Below are positions 16,566-23,899 of a stretch of DNA of 64,000 nucleotides, in pieces (position 1 is the first letter of the stretch; the number at the start of each line of letters is the position of its first letter). Position numbers and translations under genes: made by a program. The notes under the pieces are model-generated. The model was not told the DNA's origin. It saw only the letters and a list, made by a program, of their open reading frames with translations, and did not search any database. Source of the stretch: Akkermansiaceae bacterium UBA5020 (GTDB taxonomy: Bacteria > Verrucomicrobiota > Verrucomicrobiia > Verrucomicrobiales > DEV007); the NCBI GenBank assembly GCA_002396885.1, contig DGXY01000001.1, forward strand, positions 6,415 through 70,414. The letters run 5' to 3'.

Positions 16566-16685
16566 GGGAGAGACTGTCCCGAATTCGATCGGTCGAGTCA
16601 AGAGGAGCCTGGGGGGAGGGGACGCGGCCGGGAGCGCCGACCTCCCTGCCGACGTTGGTCTGCAGGAGGGCGGAGGCGGCGTGCC

Positions 16686-18107
16686 TCAAAAATCCAGCGG
16701 ACTCCGCACTCCCATCCCGCCACCGCTGGTCACATGGGTGTAGATCTGCGTCGTCTCCACGCTCTGGTGCCCCAGCAGATCCTGCAGCGAGCGGATGTCC
16801 GCCCCTGCTTCGAGGAGGTGGGTCGCGAAGGAATGCCGCAAGGTATGACACCCCACCTTCTTGTGAATGCCCGCCCGCTCTTTGGCGACCCGCAACGCAT
16901 ACGCCACGCTGTTTTCGTGCAGGTGATGACGGCGCACGAGTTTTGACACCGGATCCTCGCTCACCTGGCTCGACGGGAACAGCCATTGCCAATCGACGGT
17001 CTTGCCGAGATTCGGAGACTTCAAATCGAGCGCCTCGGGCATCCAGACGCCTTCGACTCCATCCTCGCGATCACGCCGCCACAGGATCTCGACCCATTCG
17101 AGATGACGCGTGATTTCCGGCACGAGAACCTCGGGCAACATGACCCGTCGGTCCTTTCCACCCTTGCCGCTCCGGACCATCACGGTCCGGCGCTCAACGC
17201 TCACATCCTTGACGCGGAGACGCAATCCCTCCATCTGCCGCAGTCCCGTCCCGTAGAGGAGGCGCAGGTAGAGCCCGGTGATTCCCTCCGTGGCCGCGAG
17301 GAGGCGATGGACCTCTTCGCGGCTGAGCACCTCCGGAAGATGCCGCGAACGTTTCGCGCGCACCGCATCCAGTTCACCGAGTTCACCGCCCATCACCTTT
17401 TCCACCAAGAAAAGCAACGCGCTCAGCGCCTGATTCTGGGTGGCGGCACTCACTTTTCGCTCCAGCGCCAGAAACTCGAGAAAGGATTTCACCGCACCGG
17501 CCTCGTCCGCACAAAACCTCCGGTCGGCAGTCCACGACAAATAACGCCGGATCCACCCGAGATAAGTCTCGGCGGTGCGGCGGGCATAGCGCCTCACCGT
17601 CAGTTGCCGCTCCGCCATCACCACGAGGTTCTCCCCGTCCGTGTTGAAAATCGCGGCCGGAAGGGCGGTGCGATCGCATCCGCCCTCGGGAGCGTCGCTC
17701 CCACGGGTGCGAACCCGGAAATTGACCTCGTTGGGCTCCGCTCCCTCCACCCTTTCCTCAGCGATCGCTGCACGAATTGACCAGTTTTCGATGCCCTTCC
17801 GGAAACAACGCAGGGCCTCGCGCGCCTGATCCAGCCGCCATTCGGCCGGAGGAGGATCTGAAGACTTCAAAAACCGCCCGTATCCCTCCAAAGCCGCCAG
17901 GAGCTCCGTGCCGGCGGGCAGGCGGCGGCAAAAGGCGAGGAAGCGCGCCATTTCCACTCCCCACCAGACGAGCGTGGCCTCTCCGCGGTCGGTTGGTGGC
18001 ACCTCAACCCCCGAAGCCTCGACCACCCGGCGAACCCAGGGCTTGACTTCGGGAGCGGATTTTGAAGAATCAGGGGCGTTCATAAGAAAAGAGTTGAACG
18101 AGTCCAA
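16686..18107 (-). CDS. intI: Integron integrase (IntI family tyrosine recombinase), N-terminally extended
   Basis: IntI recombines attC sites with attI. The catalytic domain has the tyrosine-recombinase residues Arg290 (LLYGTGLRQMEGL), Lys in SGKGGKDR (312-319), His421/Arg424 (HTLRHSFATHLL), His447 (LLGHQS) and nucleophile Tyr456 (QIYTHV). The IntI-specific insert between the Lys strand and the HxxR box is present (about residues 355-395, with WLFPSS and LVRRHHLHENS), and the C-terminus GGGMGVRSPLDF is typical of IntI. The core-binding SAM-like domain spans about 163-250. Unlike IntI1 (337 aa), this protein has about 150 additional N-terminal residues of unknown role. It is transcribed away from the cassettes. 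No frameshift or stop is seen, so it is predicted active. Confidence 0.95.
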   Translation of the reverse strand: MDSFNSFLMNAPDSSKSAPEVKPWVRRVVEASGVEVPPTDRGEATLVWWGVEMARFLAFCRRLPAGTELLAALEGYGRFLKSSDPPPAEWRLDQAREALRCFRKGIENWSIRAAIAEERVEGAEPNEVNFRVRTRGSDAPEGGCDRTALPAAIFNTDGENLVVMAERQLTVRRYARRTAETYLGWIRRYLSWTADRRFCADEAGAVKSFLEFLALERKVSAATQNQALSALLFLVEKVMGGELGELDAVRAKRSRHLPEVLSREEVHRLLAATEGITGLYLRLLYGTGLRQMEGLRLRVKDVSVERRTVMVRSGKGGKDRRVMLPEVLVPEITRHLEWVEILWRRDREDGVEGVWMPEALDLKSPNLGKTVDWQWLFPSSQVSEDPVSKLVRRHHLHENSVAYALRVAKERAGIHKKVGCHTLRHSFATHLLEAGADIRSLQDLLGHQSVETTQIYTHVTSGGGMGVRSPLDF

Positions 18108-18122
18108 ATGAACACTTTAGTT
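18094..18122 (+). promoter_or_regulatory. Possible cassette promoter (Pc)
   Basis: TTGAAC (18094-18099), 17 bases, then TTTAGT (18117-18122) read towards the cassettes from the start of intI. Each box matches the sigma-70 consensus at four of six positions. Its place, at the intI/attI junction, is where Pc is expected, but the match is only moderate. Confidence 0.3.
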
Positions 18123-18124
18123 TT

Positions 18125-18194
18125 GAATCGTCCACAAGAATTTGTCTGCGATTCAGAATCGTCCACAAATTTTTGTGGCTAAACAACGTTCGCC
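18125..18194 (+). other. attI recombination site
   Basis: Two near-identical 21-bp direct repeats starting GAATCGTCCACAA lie at 18125-18145 and 18156-18176 (19 of 21 bases agree), their starts 31 bp apart, about three helical turns. They end just before the crossover text GGCTAAACAACGTTCGCC (core G at 18188). In attI1 the integrase binds direct repeats upstream of a similar CTAAAACAAAGTTAGGC core, so these repeats are good candidates for the IntI-binding sites and 18188/18189 for the crossover point. Confidence 0.75.
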
Positions 18195-18224
18195 CAACTC
18201 CGCAGCGTTCGCCCAACTCCGCAG
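18187..18224 (+). repeat. 19-bp tandem duplication at the first cassette junction
   Basis: CGTTCGCCCAACTCCGCAG occurs twice back to back (18187-18205 and 18206-18224), each copy starting with the core G-TT of the recombination site. Cassette 1 could therefore begin at 18189 or 18208. It may be a scar of imprecise integration or excision, or a replication slip. Confidence 0.8.
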
Positions 18225-18259
18225 CGTCACTCGCCAATCAAAACCAGCGAATCGCAATC

Positions 18260-18676
18260 ATGGACATCACGAAGCTCCCATTCAACCAGTTCATCGGAGT
18301 CGAGCATTCCCAGCGAGAGAGCTTCGTTCTCAGTCTTCCCGCAGGAGATCATTACACGAACCATCTTGGGACAGTCCACGCCGGTGCATTGATGGCACTT
18401 GCAGAGGCCACCAGCGGGGAGGTGCTCCTTCGGGCCATTGGGCACTTCGCCGAGACCATTGTTCCAGTCGTTCGACGCTTCGAGTGCAAGTTCCGCAAGC
18501 CTGCTACTGGTTCAATTACCGCTCGTGCTGCCATTTCGGACTCGGCACGAGATCAGCTATTGAGCGACATCAGCACGAAGAGACGTGGGAGCATCGAGAT
18601 CACTGTGGACATTCACGACGAGGCCGATTTGCACTGCCTTTCAGCCACGGTTGAGTGGTTCATCGCCCAGCGCTGA
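18260..18676 (+). CDS. Cassette 1: hotdog-fold thioesterase-like protein
   Basis: The ATG at 18260 gives 138 residues; upstream in-frame codons run back into attI and are not used. The text is that of a PaaI/YiiD-C type hotdog protein: PFNQFIGVEH, then HYTNHLGTVHAGALMALAEA, in which HxGxxHxGAL carries the usual hotdog substrate/catalytic helix, and a final strand CLSATVEWFI. Such enzymes hydrolyse acyl-CoA or acyl-carrier thioesters; substrate unknown. It is the first gene after attI and hence the one most likely to be expressed from the integron promoter. The stop is followed by attC1 60 bp later. Confidence 0.8.
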   Translation: MDITKLPFNQFIGVEHSQRESFVLSLPAGDHYTNHLGTVHAGALMALAEATSGEVLLRAIGHFAETIVPVVRRFECKFRKPATGSITARAAISDSARDQLLSDISTKRRGSIEITVDIHDEADLHCLSATVEWFIAQR

Positions 18677-18736
18677 GCACTCTCACGCACCATACAGCAA
18701 CATGACCACAGCAGATCAGTCCACAGGCCAAGCAAG

Positions 18737-18863
18737 TGCGAACAAGGCGCGGCTGGTCAACCGCTGGGGCTGCTCTGTCGGCCATGATTTCCATAGATTT
18801 AACCCGCCGTCCCGTCTCGACGCTCACCCCCGCCCCAGCGGTGCCAGCGCTTAGACGTTCGCC
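18737..18863 (+). other. attC1 site
   Basis: R'' TGCGAAC (18737-18743) and R' GTTCGCC (18857-18863) enclose long complementary arms: AAGGCGCGGCTGG..ACCGCTGGGGC pairs with GCCCCAGCGGTGCCAGCGC on the other side. R'' pairs with the first bases of cassette 1 (GTTCGCC) at six of seven positions. Length 127 bp. Confidence 0.88.
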
Positions 18864-18884
18864 CAAGAAACGCCACTGATCGCC

Positions 18885-19331
18885 ATGGGGTATCACATCA
18901 CGCTCAAGAGACCTGAACCGAGCACTGGCATCACCAAGCAAGAGTGGAGAGACTTCGTGGCGACCCGACCGGAACTCAAGATTGTTGAAGATGATCCACA
19001 CTTCATCACCGCCATTCTTGACGGGGACGACACCCTTGCTCTGCATTATTCGAGCGGCGATGCCTCTGTGTTCACCAAGAATCCAGAAGGACCGAGAATC
19101 ATTGAGTATTTGTCGTCTATCGCTTCTCACTTTGGTGGTGTTGTGACTGGCGACGAGGGAGAGACATTTTCGTCTCCGGCAGATTGGGGCACCCAGAGTG
19201 ATTGGGACGGCCAGACAATCTTTACCGAGAAGGCCTGGTGGAAGCGCGAGCTTTCCCGTGGCAAGAGAGTTGTTCTAGGGCTGCTTCTCGGAGTAGTCGC
19301 TATCGTCATCAAGCAGTTGTTTTTCCCATGA
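18885..19331 (+). CDS. Cassette 2: unknown protein with C-terminal membrane anchor
   Basis: The 148-residue protein starts at an ATG 22 bases after the cassette border. Residues 1-110 are soluble and acidic, with GYHITLKRPEPS and several aspartates; a basic stretch WWKRELSRGKR leads into one C-terminal transmembrane helix (VVLGLLLGVVAIVIKQLFF). The topology is that of a tail-anchored protein with its domain in the cytoplasm. I recognise no family; single-domain unknowns of this kind are typical for integron cassettes. Confidence 0.75.
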   Translation: MGYHITLKRPEPSTGITKQEWRDFVATRPELKIVEDDPHFITAILDGDDTLALHYSSGDASVFTKNPEGPRIIEYLSSIASHFGGVVTGDEGETFSSPADWGTQSDWDGQTIFTEKAWWKRELSRGKRVVLGLLLGVVAIVIKQLFFP

Positions 19332-19362
19332 TTGCACTACAGATGATCACCGACAAAAAGAG

Positions 19363-19488
19363 GGCGAACAAGGCGCGGCTGGACAACCGCTGGGGCTGCT
19401 CTGTCGGCCATACTCCCCGTAACTATAACCTACTATCCCGTTTCGACGCCCACCCCCGCCCCAGCGGTGCCAGCGCTCAACGTTAGGC
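19363..19488 (+). other. attC2 site
   Basis: R'' GGCGAAC (19363-19369) and R' GTTAGGC (19482-19488). The arms are nearly the same as in attC1 (AAGGCGCGGCTGGACAACC.. against ..CAGCGGTGCCAGCGC), so the two sites are close relatives. R'' is the exact complement of the first seven bases of its own cassette (GTTCGCC). Length 126 bp. Confidence 0.9.
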
Positions 19489-19572
19489 GTCGCTATACGC
19501 TCACTGGAATCGAAAATGAATCAGCACTGAACCACAGACAAAAAACCTCACCACATCCGTCTCACAACAACC

Positions 19573-19938
19573 ATGAACACAACAACCATGAACACAACAA
19601 CCAACAACCAGCCATCCAATAGTCTCCAGCTACTCATCATGAGTGAGCTTGCCGTTACTGTCTCCGTTTCCATCATCGGCGTTTTCGAGTCGTTCCACGC
19701 TCACTCGCTTCTGCGTGGTTTGCTTATTCTCCTCTGTGGCCTTGTCGCGGCAGTGACACTAAACAGCCTCAAGACTCAGCAGCTTCGTCGCGAGATTTCA
19801 CCGGAGACGCCCACCAACGCGATTCCGTTCGCATTCTCGCATTGCCTGCTTTCCACGACTCTCGTGTGGGGCACCATCATCGTCGCGTTCCTCGGCGCAG
19901 TCATTGGCACCGCCCTACGTGCTCGCGGAGTTTTTTGA
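19573..19938 (+). CDS. Cassette 3: small membrane protein
   Basis: A 121-residue protein with three hydrophobic segments (about residues 22-42, 46-64 and 92-115) and a cytoplasmic polar loop between the second and third. The start region holds a 15-bp tandem repeat that duplicates MNTTT, so ATG at 19573 or 19588 may be used; a third ATG before SELAVTV is also possible. No family recognised. It ends 25 bases before attC3. Confidence 0.7.
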   Translation: MNTTTMNTTTNNQPSNSLQLLIMSELAVTVSVSIIGVFESFHAHSLLRGLLILLCGLVAAVTLNSLKTQQLRREISPETPTNAIPFAFSHCLLSTTLVWGTIIVAFLGAVIGTALRARGVF

Positions 19939-19963
19939 GCGCGCTTTTCCCAACAACCGCAAC

Positions 19964-20056
19964 GCCTAACAAAACGGATGCAGGCAACGGCTCGAAGGCT
20001 ATCTGTCGTATCAGCAACGTCTTGCGCTCGCCGTCGCCTGATCCGAGATGTTCGGC
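19964..20056 (+). other. attC3 site
   Basis: R'' GCCTAAC (19964-19970) and R' GTTCGGC (20050-20056). The L boxes read CGGATGCAGGCAACGGC against GCCGTCGCCTGATCCG, with one extra G in the left arm, the unpaired base that sets strand choice in folded attC sites. R'' exactly complements the start of cassette 3 (GTTAGGC). Length 93 bp. attC6, attC8 and attC9 are of the same type. Confidence 0.92.
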
Positions 20057-20073
20057 TCAAAATTCACGGATTC

Positions 20074-20505
20074 ATGGATCACTCTCCCATCGCCCACTTT
20101 CTCGGTTCTGATCCCGAGATTTCCGATGATACTGGCGGTGTGACTCACATCAGCTACACTCACAGAGGAGCACTACTGAAGTATGAGATTCTCATTACTC
20201 CGAGCATGAAGCAGGTCGCAATCTCGGCAGATCCCATTACCCCGTTTTCCGGACAGTCGATCTTTGAATTCTATATCAATGCTGATTCAGTGCGGACGAT
20301 CGAGAACACCTACCACCGCAAGAATCCGATTTGCCTTGGTTTCTGGATCGGGGACGGAGAAGATTGGAATGATTGCCGAATGACCCTCCACATGCGAGAT
20401 GACGGTGACCTTATCGTGTGGCCGAGGGCGTTCTACTTTGACCCACCCCAAAATCAGGCAGCCGAACCAGGCGAGGGTGGCAAGGCTTCGCCTGCCACCT
20501 CTTGA
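20074..20505 (+). CDS. Cassette 4: unknown soluble protein
   Basis: The ATG at 20074 is the first in frame after the cassette border and gives 143 residues (MDHSPIAHFLGSDPEISDD). The protein is polar, without signal peptide or membrane helices, and rich in beta-strand-like and aromatic segments (IFEFYINADSVRTI, CLGFWIGDGEDWND). No family recognised. The last codons and TGA run through attC4, so the C-terminal residues GEGGKASPATS are in fact encoded by the recombination site. Possibly an immunity-type or SUKH/Imm-like protein, but that is only a guess from size and acidity. Confidence 0.65.
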   Translation: MDHSPIAHFLGSDPEISDDTGGVTHISYTHRGALLKYEILITPSMKQVAISADPITPFSGQSIFEFYINADSVRTIENTYHRKNPICLGFWIGDGEDWNDCRMTLHMRDDGDLIVWPRAFYFDPPQNQAAEPGEGGKASPATS

Positions 20506-20514
20506 ACGTTAGCC
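20461..20514 (+). other. attC4 site (short)
   Basis: R'' GCCGAAC (20461-20467) and R' GTTAGCC (20508-20514), with inner arms GGTGGCAAGGC / GCCTGCCACC. At 54 bp it is close to the shortest attC sites known. R'' exactly complements the beginning of cassette 4 (GTTCGGC). It overlaps the 3' end of the cassette gene. Confidence 0.8.
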
Positions 20515-20531
20515 GTTACTCTTACCCTTTC

Positions 20532-22430
20532 ATGATTTCCAACAGCATCCTCAGACTCCTCGGAGCATTACTCATTGGCGCAGTCGGCATGCCTTGCCTC
20601 CGAGCTGCTGACACAGCGTCTGCGCCACTCAGCATTCCGGAGAGCAGCTACGAATGGTGGCGGGAGGCGCGGTTCGGGATATTCATCCATTGGAATGCCA
20701 GCTCGGTGCTCCAGCTCGGCGAGGGGAGCTGGTCGCGGAAGAACCCGACGGCGGAGGGCGAAGACTATCATAGAAAAGGGCTAAACCGGATGTCGAAGGA
20801 GGTGCCGGCGGCGATCGCGGACGGCAGCTACCGAAAGTATCTGCGGCAGGGCGGTGTGCCAATGGAGACGTACGACAACCTTTTCCACGTTTTCAATCCG
20901 AAGGAGTTCGACGCCGACGAGTGGGCGCGCACTTTCAAAGCAGCGGGCGCGGGTTACATCGTCTTCACCACGAAGCACCACGATGGGTTCTGCATGTTTG
21001 ATAGCAAGCTCACCGATTACGACATCATGAGCACGCCCTTTGCACGGGACATCGCGAAGGAGCTCTCCGCTGCCTGCCATCGGCACGGCATCGAGGTGAT
21101 CTGGTATTACTCGCGACCGGATTGGTTCGACCCGCGCCACGATGTGGCGAATCCCGGGCCGTATGTGGATTACCTCACGGGGCAGATCACGGAGCTGCTG
21201 ACGAATTACGGCAAGATCGGCGGCATCTGGTGGGATTCGGGCCAGATCGAGGTGCCGACGCGGCCGCTCTTCGACACGATCCTCAAGCTGCAGCCGCACC
21301 TCATCAGCAACGGCCGCATCCAGAGCAGCCGCCACCACGTCCCCGGCTTGTCGTTTGGCACGCCCGAGCAGGAAGTGGGCAAGTTCAACATGCGCGAGCC
21401 ATGGGAGACCTGCGTGACGATGATAGGCGACAGCTGGTTTTGGAATGGCGGCAAAGACATCCGCTCGCCGGAAAGCTGCCTGCGGATGCTGATCGGCTGC
21501 GCGGTGGGAGACGGCAATCTCGCGCTCGACTTCGGTCCGGACGAACTCGGGCGCATTCATCCCAAGGTGAGGGAAAGCTTTGCCGCCATAGGTGAGTGGC
21601 TCGGCAAGTTCGGCGCGAGCGTGCGCGGCACCCGCGGAGGTCCTTTCATGCCGGATACCTGGGGCGGCTCCACCCGCCAGGGGAACACGATCTTCCTGCA
21701 CATCACCCAGACCTGGTTCGGCGACACGCTCCACCTCCCGCCGCTGCCGCGGAAGGTCGTGGGAGCAAAGGTTCTCACCGGCGGGACCGCCGCCGTGGAG
21801 CAGACGGACGCCGGCATCGCGATTCGGATTCCCGCGTTGGAGCATCACCCGCTGGATACCATCGTCGCGCTGGAACTCGACGGCAGCGCGATGGACCTCG
21901 CGCCCATTCCAGCGGCACACCACCACTGGGATTCGCTGACGGTGGATGCCGTGGTGACCGCGTCCTCGGCGGCGTCATTCTGGGCCGGGATGGCTCCGGC
22001 GAGCGTCGTCCTCCACTCTTGGGAGCGAAACGCGCCGAAGCCGATCGCGACGCAGCCCGGCAATTTGCCAAAGGAAATGAAAGACCTGCTAGATCGGCCA
22101 CGCGGCCACCTGTGGCGGACATGGACCGCGAGCGACGATGACCGCGAACCATGGCTAGAAGTGGACCTCGGCCAACCGCGCACCTTCGACACCCTCCATC
22201 TGCGGGAGAAGTTCAACCGCATCCGCGCCTTCCGTATCCAGATCGCCACAGGCGATAGCTGGCAGACGATCCACGAAGGGAAAGGGCTCGACGTCTTCAC
22301 CCTCGCCTTGCCGCAGCCGGTGACCACGCAGAAGGTGCGATTGGTTGTCAGTGAATCCGTGCGCGAGGGGCAGGACAAATTTCAGGGGCCGGGCCTCCAA
22401 GAGTTCGATCTCTTTTCAATCAGGGAATAG
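20532..22430 (+). CDS. Cassette 5: exported GH29 alpha-L-fucosidase
   Basis: GH29 enzymes release L-fucose from glycans with retention. The ATG at 20532 yields 632 residues with a signal peptide (LRLLGALLIGAVGMPCLRAA). The catalytic barrel has the family texts WWREARFGIFIHWN, YIVFTTKHHDGFCMFDS, IEVIWYYSRPDWFDP and GGIWWDSGQ, in which Asp235 is the expected nucleophile. After the barrel come a C-terminal beta domain and a discoidin-like carbohydrate-binding part (EPWLEVDLGQPRTFDTLHLRE). Length is usual for the family with these additional domains. Codon use is GC-rich like the host chromosome, unlike most other cassettes. It fills a two-kilobase cassette, much larger than average, closed by attC5. 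Confidence 0.93.
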   Translation: MISNSILRLLGALLIGAVGMPCLRAADTASAPLSIPESSYEWWREARFGIFIHWNASSVLQLGEGSWSRKNPTAEGEDYHRKGLNRMSKEVPAAIADGSYRKYLRQGGVPMETYDNLFHVFNPKEFDADEWARTFKAAGAGYIVFTTKHHDGFCMFDSKLTDYDIMSTPFARDIAKELSAACHRHGIEVIWYYSRPDWFDPRHDVANPGPYVDYLTGQITELLTNYGKIGGIWWDSGQIEVPTRPLFDTILKLQPHLISNGRIQSSRHHVPGLSFGTPEQEVGKFNMREPWETCVTMIGDSWFWNGGKDIRSPESCLRMLIGCAVGDGNLALDFGPDELGRIHPKVRESFAAIGEWLGKFGASVRGTRGGPFMPDTWGGSTRQGNTIFLHITQTWFGDTLHLPPLPRKVVGAKVLTGGTAAVEQTDAGIAIRIPALEHHPLDTIVALELDGSAMDLAPIPAAHHHWDSLTVDAVVTASSAASFWAGMAPASVVLHSWERNAPKPIATQPGNLPKEMKDLLDRPRGHLWRTWTASDDDREPWLEVDLGQPRTFDTLHLREKFNRIRAFRIQIATGDSWQTIHEGKGLDVFTLALPQPVTTQKVRLVVSESVREGQDKFQGPGLQEFDLFSIRE

Positions 22431-22455
22431 CGACACATATATCGAAATCCCCAAC

Positions 22456-22551
22456 GGCTAACAAGACGGTAGTGGCAACGGCGGGCAATGTCCCTCGTTC
22501 ACTTCGCTCTGTAAGTCCAATCTCCGCCGTGCCACACCTTTGACGTTAGGC
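22456..22551 (+). other. attC5 site
   Basis: R'' GGCTAAC (22456-22462) and R' GTTAGGC (22545-22551), with arms GGTAGTGGCAACGGCGG / CCGCCGTGCCACACC. R'' exactly complements the first seven bases of the fucosidase cassette (GTTAGCC). Length 96 bp. The match shows the whole fucosidase unit is a bona fide cassette. Confidence 0.9.
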
Positions 22552-22571
22552 GTATTTCGCGCGCACTCCCT

Positions 22572-23006
22572 ATGAACCCGCAACGCATCATATTTCGGCG
22601 AGCGATTGCTTGGAGCCTCGCCTTATCAGTTCCTTTGCTTATCGGCATTTGCGTTCTCGTTGCGGGCGTCCACGATGGCACACGATTGGCATTTGCCTAC
22701 CCTATCCAGGCGGCGGTTGCTTTTGGTTGTATGTTCGCTTTTGGCTGGTGGGCCGCCCCGCGCTGGGGGCCACGTTGCGCCCGTTATTCTTTCCTCGCTG
22801 GATTTTTTGCGATTTTCGTTTTCCTCATCGGCGTCTTGTCTGGCTCCGTTACTTCGATGTTCGTTTACCGCGATTTCTCTCTCTTCGATTACATCATCAA
22901 GCCTCTCTATTGGCTCGGGTTGTTTGGGTTCATTCCTGCCTTTATCGTCGGTGTCATAGGTTCCTTTATTGCTCGGCGTCTGCTCCGAATCCATGAAAAC
23001 GCCTGA
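22572..23006 (+). CDS. Cassette 6: four-helix membrane protein
   Basis: A 144-residue integral membrane protein starting 20 bases after the border. Four hydrophobic segments are visible (about residues 12-32, 42-62, 72-95 and 110-133) with a basic end RRLLRIHENA. No family recognised. Its TGA stop lies inside the R'' box of attC6. Confidence 0.75.
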   Translation: MNPQRIIFRRAIAWSLALSVPLLIGICVLVAGVHDGTRLAFAYPIQAAVAFGCMFAFGWWAAPRWGPRCARYSFLAGFFAIFVFLIGVLSGSVTSMFVYRDFSLFDYIIKPLYWLGLFGFIPAFIVGVIGSFIARRLLRIHENA

Positions 23007-23093
23007 CAAAACGGATGCAGGCAACGGCTCGTATGGCATCTGTCGTGTCATCGATGCTTTCTGCTCGCCGTCGCCTGATCCGAAGCGTTCCGC
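23001..23093 (+). other. attC6 site
   Basis: R'' GCCTGAC (23001-23007) and R' GTTCCGC (23087-23093), with the same arms as attC3 (CGGATGCAGGCAACGGC / GCCGTCGCCTGATCCG). R'' differs from the complement of its cassette start at one base. Length 93 bp. Confidence 0.88.
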
Positions 23094-23201
23094 AAAGAGA
23101 TTAGATTGGTATCCCGACTTTCCAAACATCGAGCAAATCGATGTCGAAATTAGTTTTATCGATTACTCTGAATCGTCAGCTTGGGACAAAGTGCTATCAC
23201 C

Positions 23202-23765
23202 ATGGAAACAAAATCACAGACTCAAAACGACCAGAATACTGGATCAACTATCCGCCGACGCGTAGAGAAGATCCTGAGGGAATACTGGTATCTCGTTGTG
23301 CTACTTTTTGCCGCCTTGGTGGTGAACGAGAACATTGTGCAATGGGTTCTCGCCGTTCAAATCGGTGGACATACTGTTGGCACTGGTTTTGAGGATGCAT
23401 TCGAATACTTCACGATCTTCGGATACCTGTTTTTGACTGCATTTAGATTGGTGCCTTACGCGGGACTCGGAATCGCTGTCGTCATCCTTTCAAAGACGAA
23501 GCTCAAGAATTATGTCCTTCCCGTTTTCATTGGCGGCCTTATCGGCATTCTTGTCATCATCATTTGGGGCTCTTGGATGGCGCTACGTCCTTTTTACACC
23601 GAGGAACATGTATCGTCGACTACAGCAGTCTCTTTTATTATTATTCCAATCTATGCAGTTCCCGCAGGCGTGCTTGGTGCAGTTTTTCTTGCGGCTATTT
23701 ACACACCATTGCGATTTATTACGAAAAGAAAAGAGGCAGAACAAATCGTCGATCCTAACGCCTGA
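23202..23765 (+). CDS. Cassette 7: membrane protein
   Basis: The ATG at 23202 gives 187 residues; a TTG at 23181 is an alternative. After a polar start (METKSQTQNDQNTGS) four hydrophobic segments follow (near residues 30-50, 65-95, 105-130 and 140-165), ending in a Lys/Arg-rich tail. No family recognised. The DNA is markedly AT-rich compared with the chromosome. The 108-bp leader between the border and the ATG is unusually long for a cassette. The stop codon falls in R'' of attC7. Confidence 0.7.
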   Translation: METKSQTQNDQNTGSTIRRRVEKILREYWYLVVLLFAALVVNENIVQWVLAVQIGGHTVGTGFEDAFEYFTIFGYLFLTAFRLVPYAGLGIAVVILSKTKLKNYVLPVFIGGLIGILVIIIWGSWMALRPFYTEEHVSSTTAVSFIIIPIYAVPAGVLGAVFLAAIYTPLRFITKRKEAEQIVDPNA

Positions 23766-23860
23766 CCCCCAGCGAGTTCAAGCCTGTATGACCCTTCAAC
23801 GATCAATCTTGAAGGGAGAGCGCGCCCTCGGTCAAACGTAGGATGACTTCGACGTTAGGC
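23760..23860 (+). other. attC7 site (divergent)
   Basis: R'' GCCTGAC (23760-23766) and R' GTTAGGC (23854-23860). Inner arms pair loosely (GAGTTCAAGCC against GGATGACTTCG, then a hairpin CCCTTCAACG / CTTGAAGGG in the loop). R'' fits the cassette's own start (GTTCCGC) at only four of seven bases, so this cassette's ends have diverged or were exchanged. Length 101 bp. Confidence 0.7.
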
Positions 23861-23899
23861 GTCTCTCGCGTTTTCCGATGGCCAACCAAAGAAACTTCC

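Noticed and set aside
20048..20073. ATG at 20048 as start of the cassette 4 gene
   Set aside because: It overlaps the attC3 R' box and is out of frame with the 143-residue gene; the ATG at 20074 is in frame.
22969..23265. A 98-residue frame crossing attC6 into cassette 7
   Set aside because: It starts within the previous cassette gene, runs through the recombination site and overlaps the better membrane-protein gene; the cassette rule of one gene per unit favours the latter.
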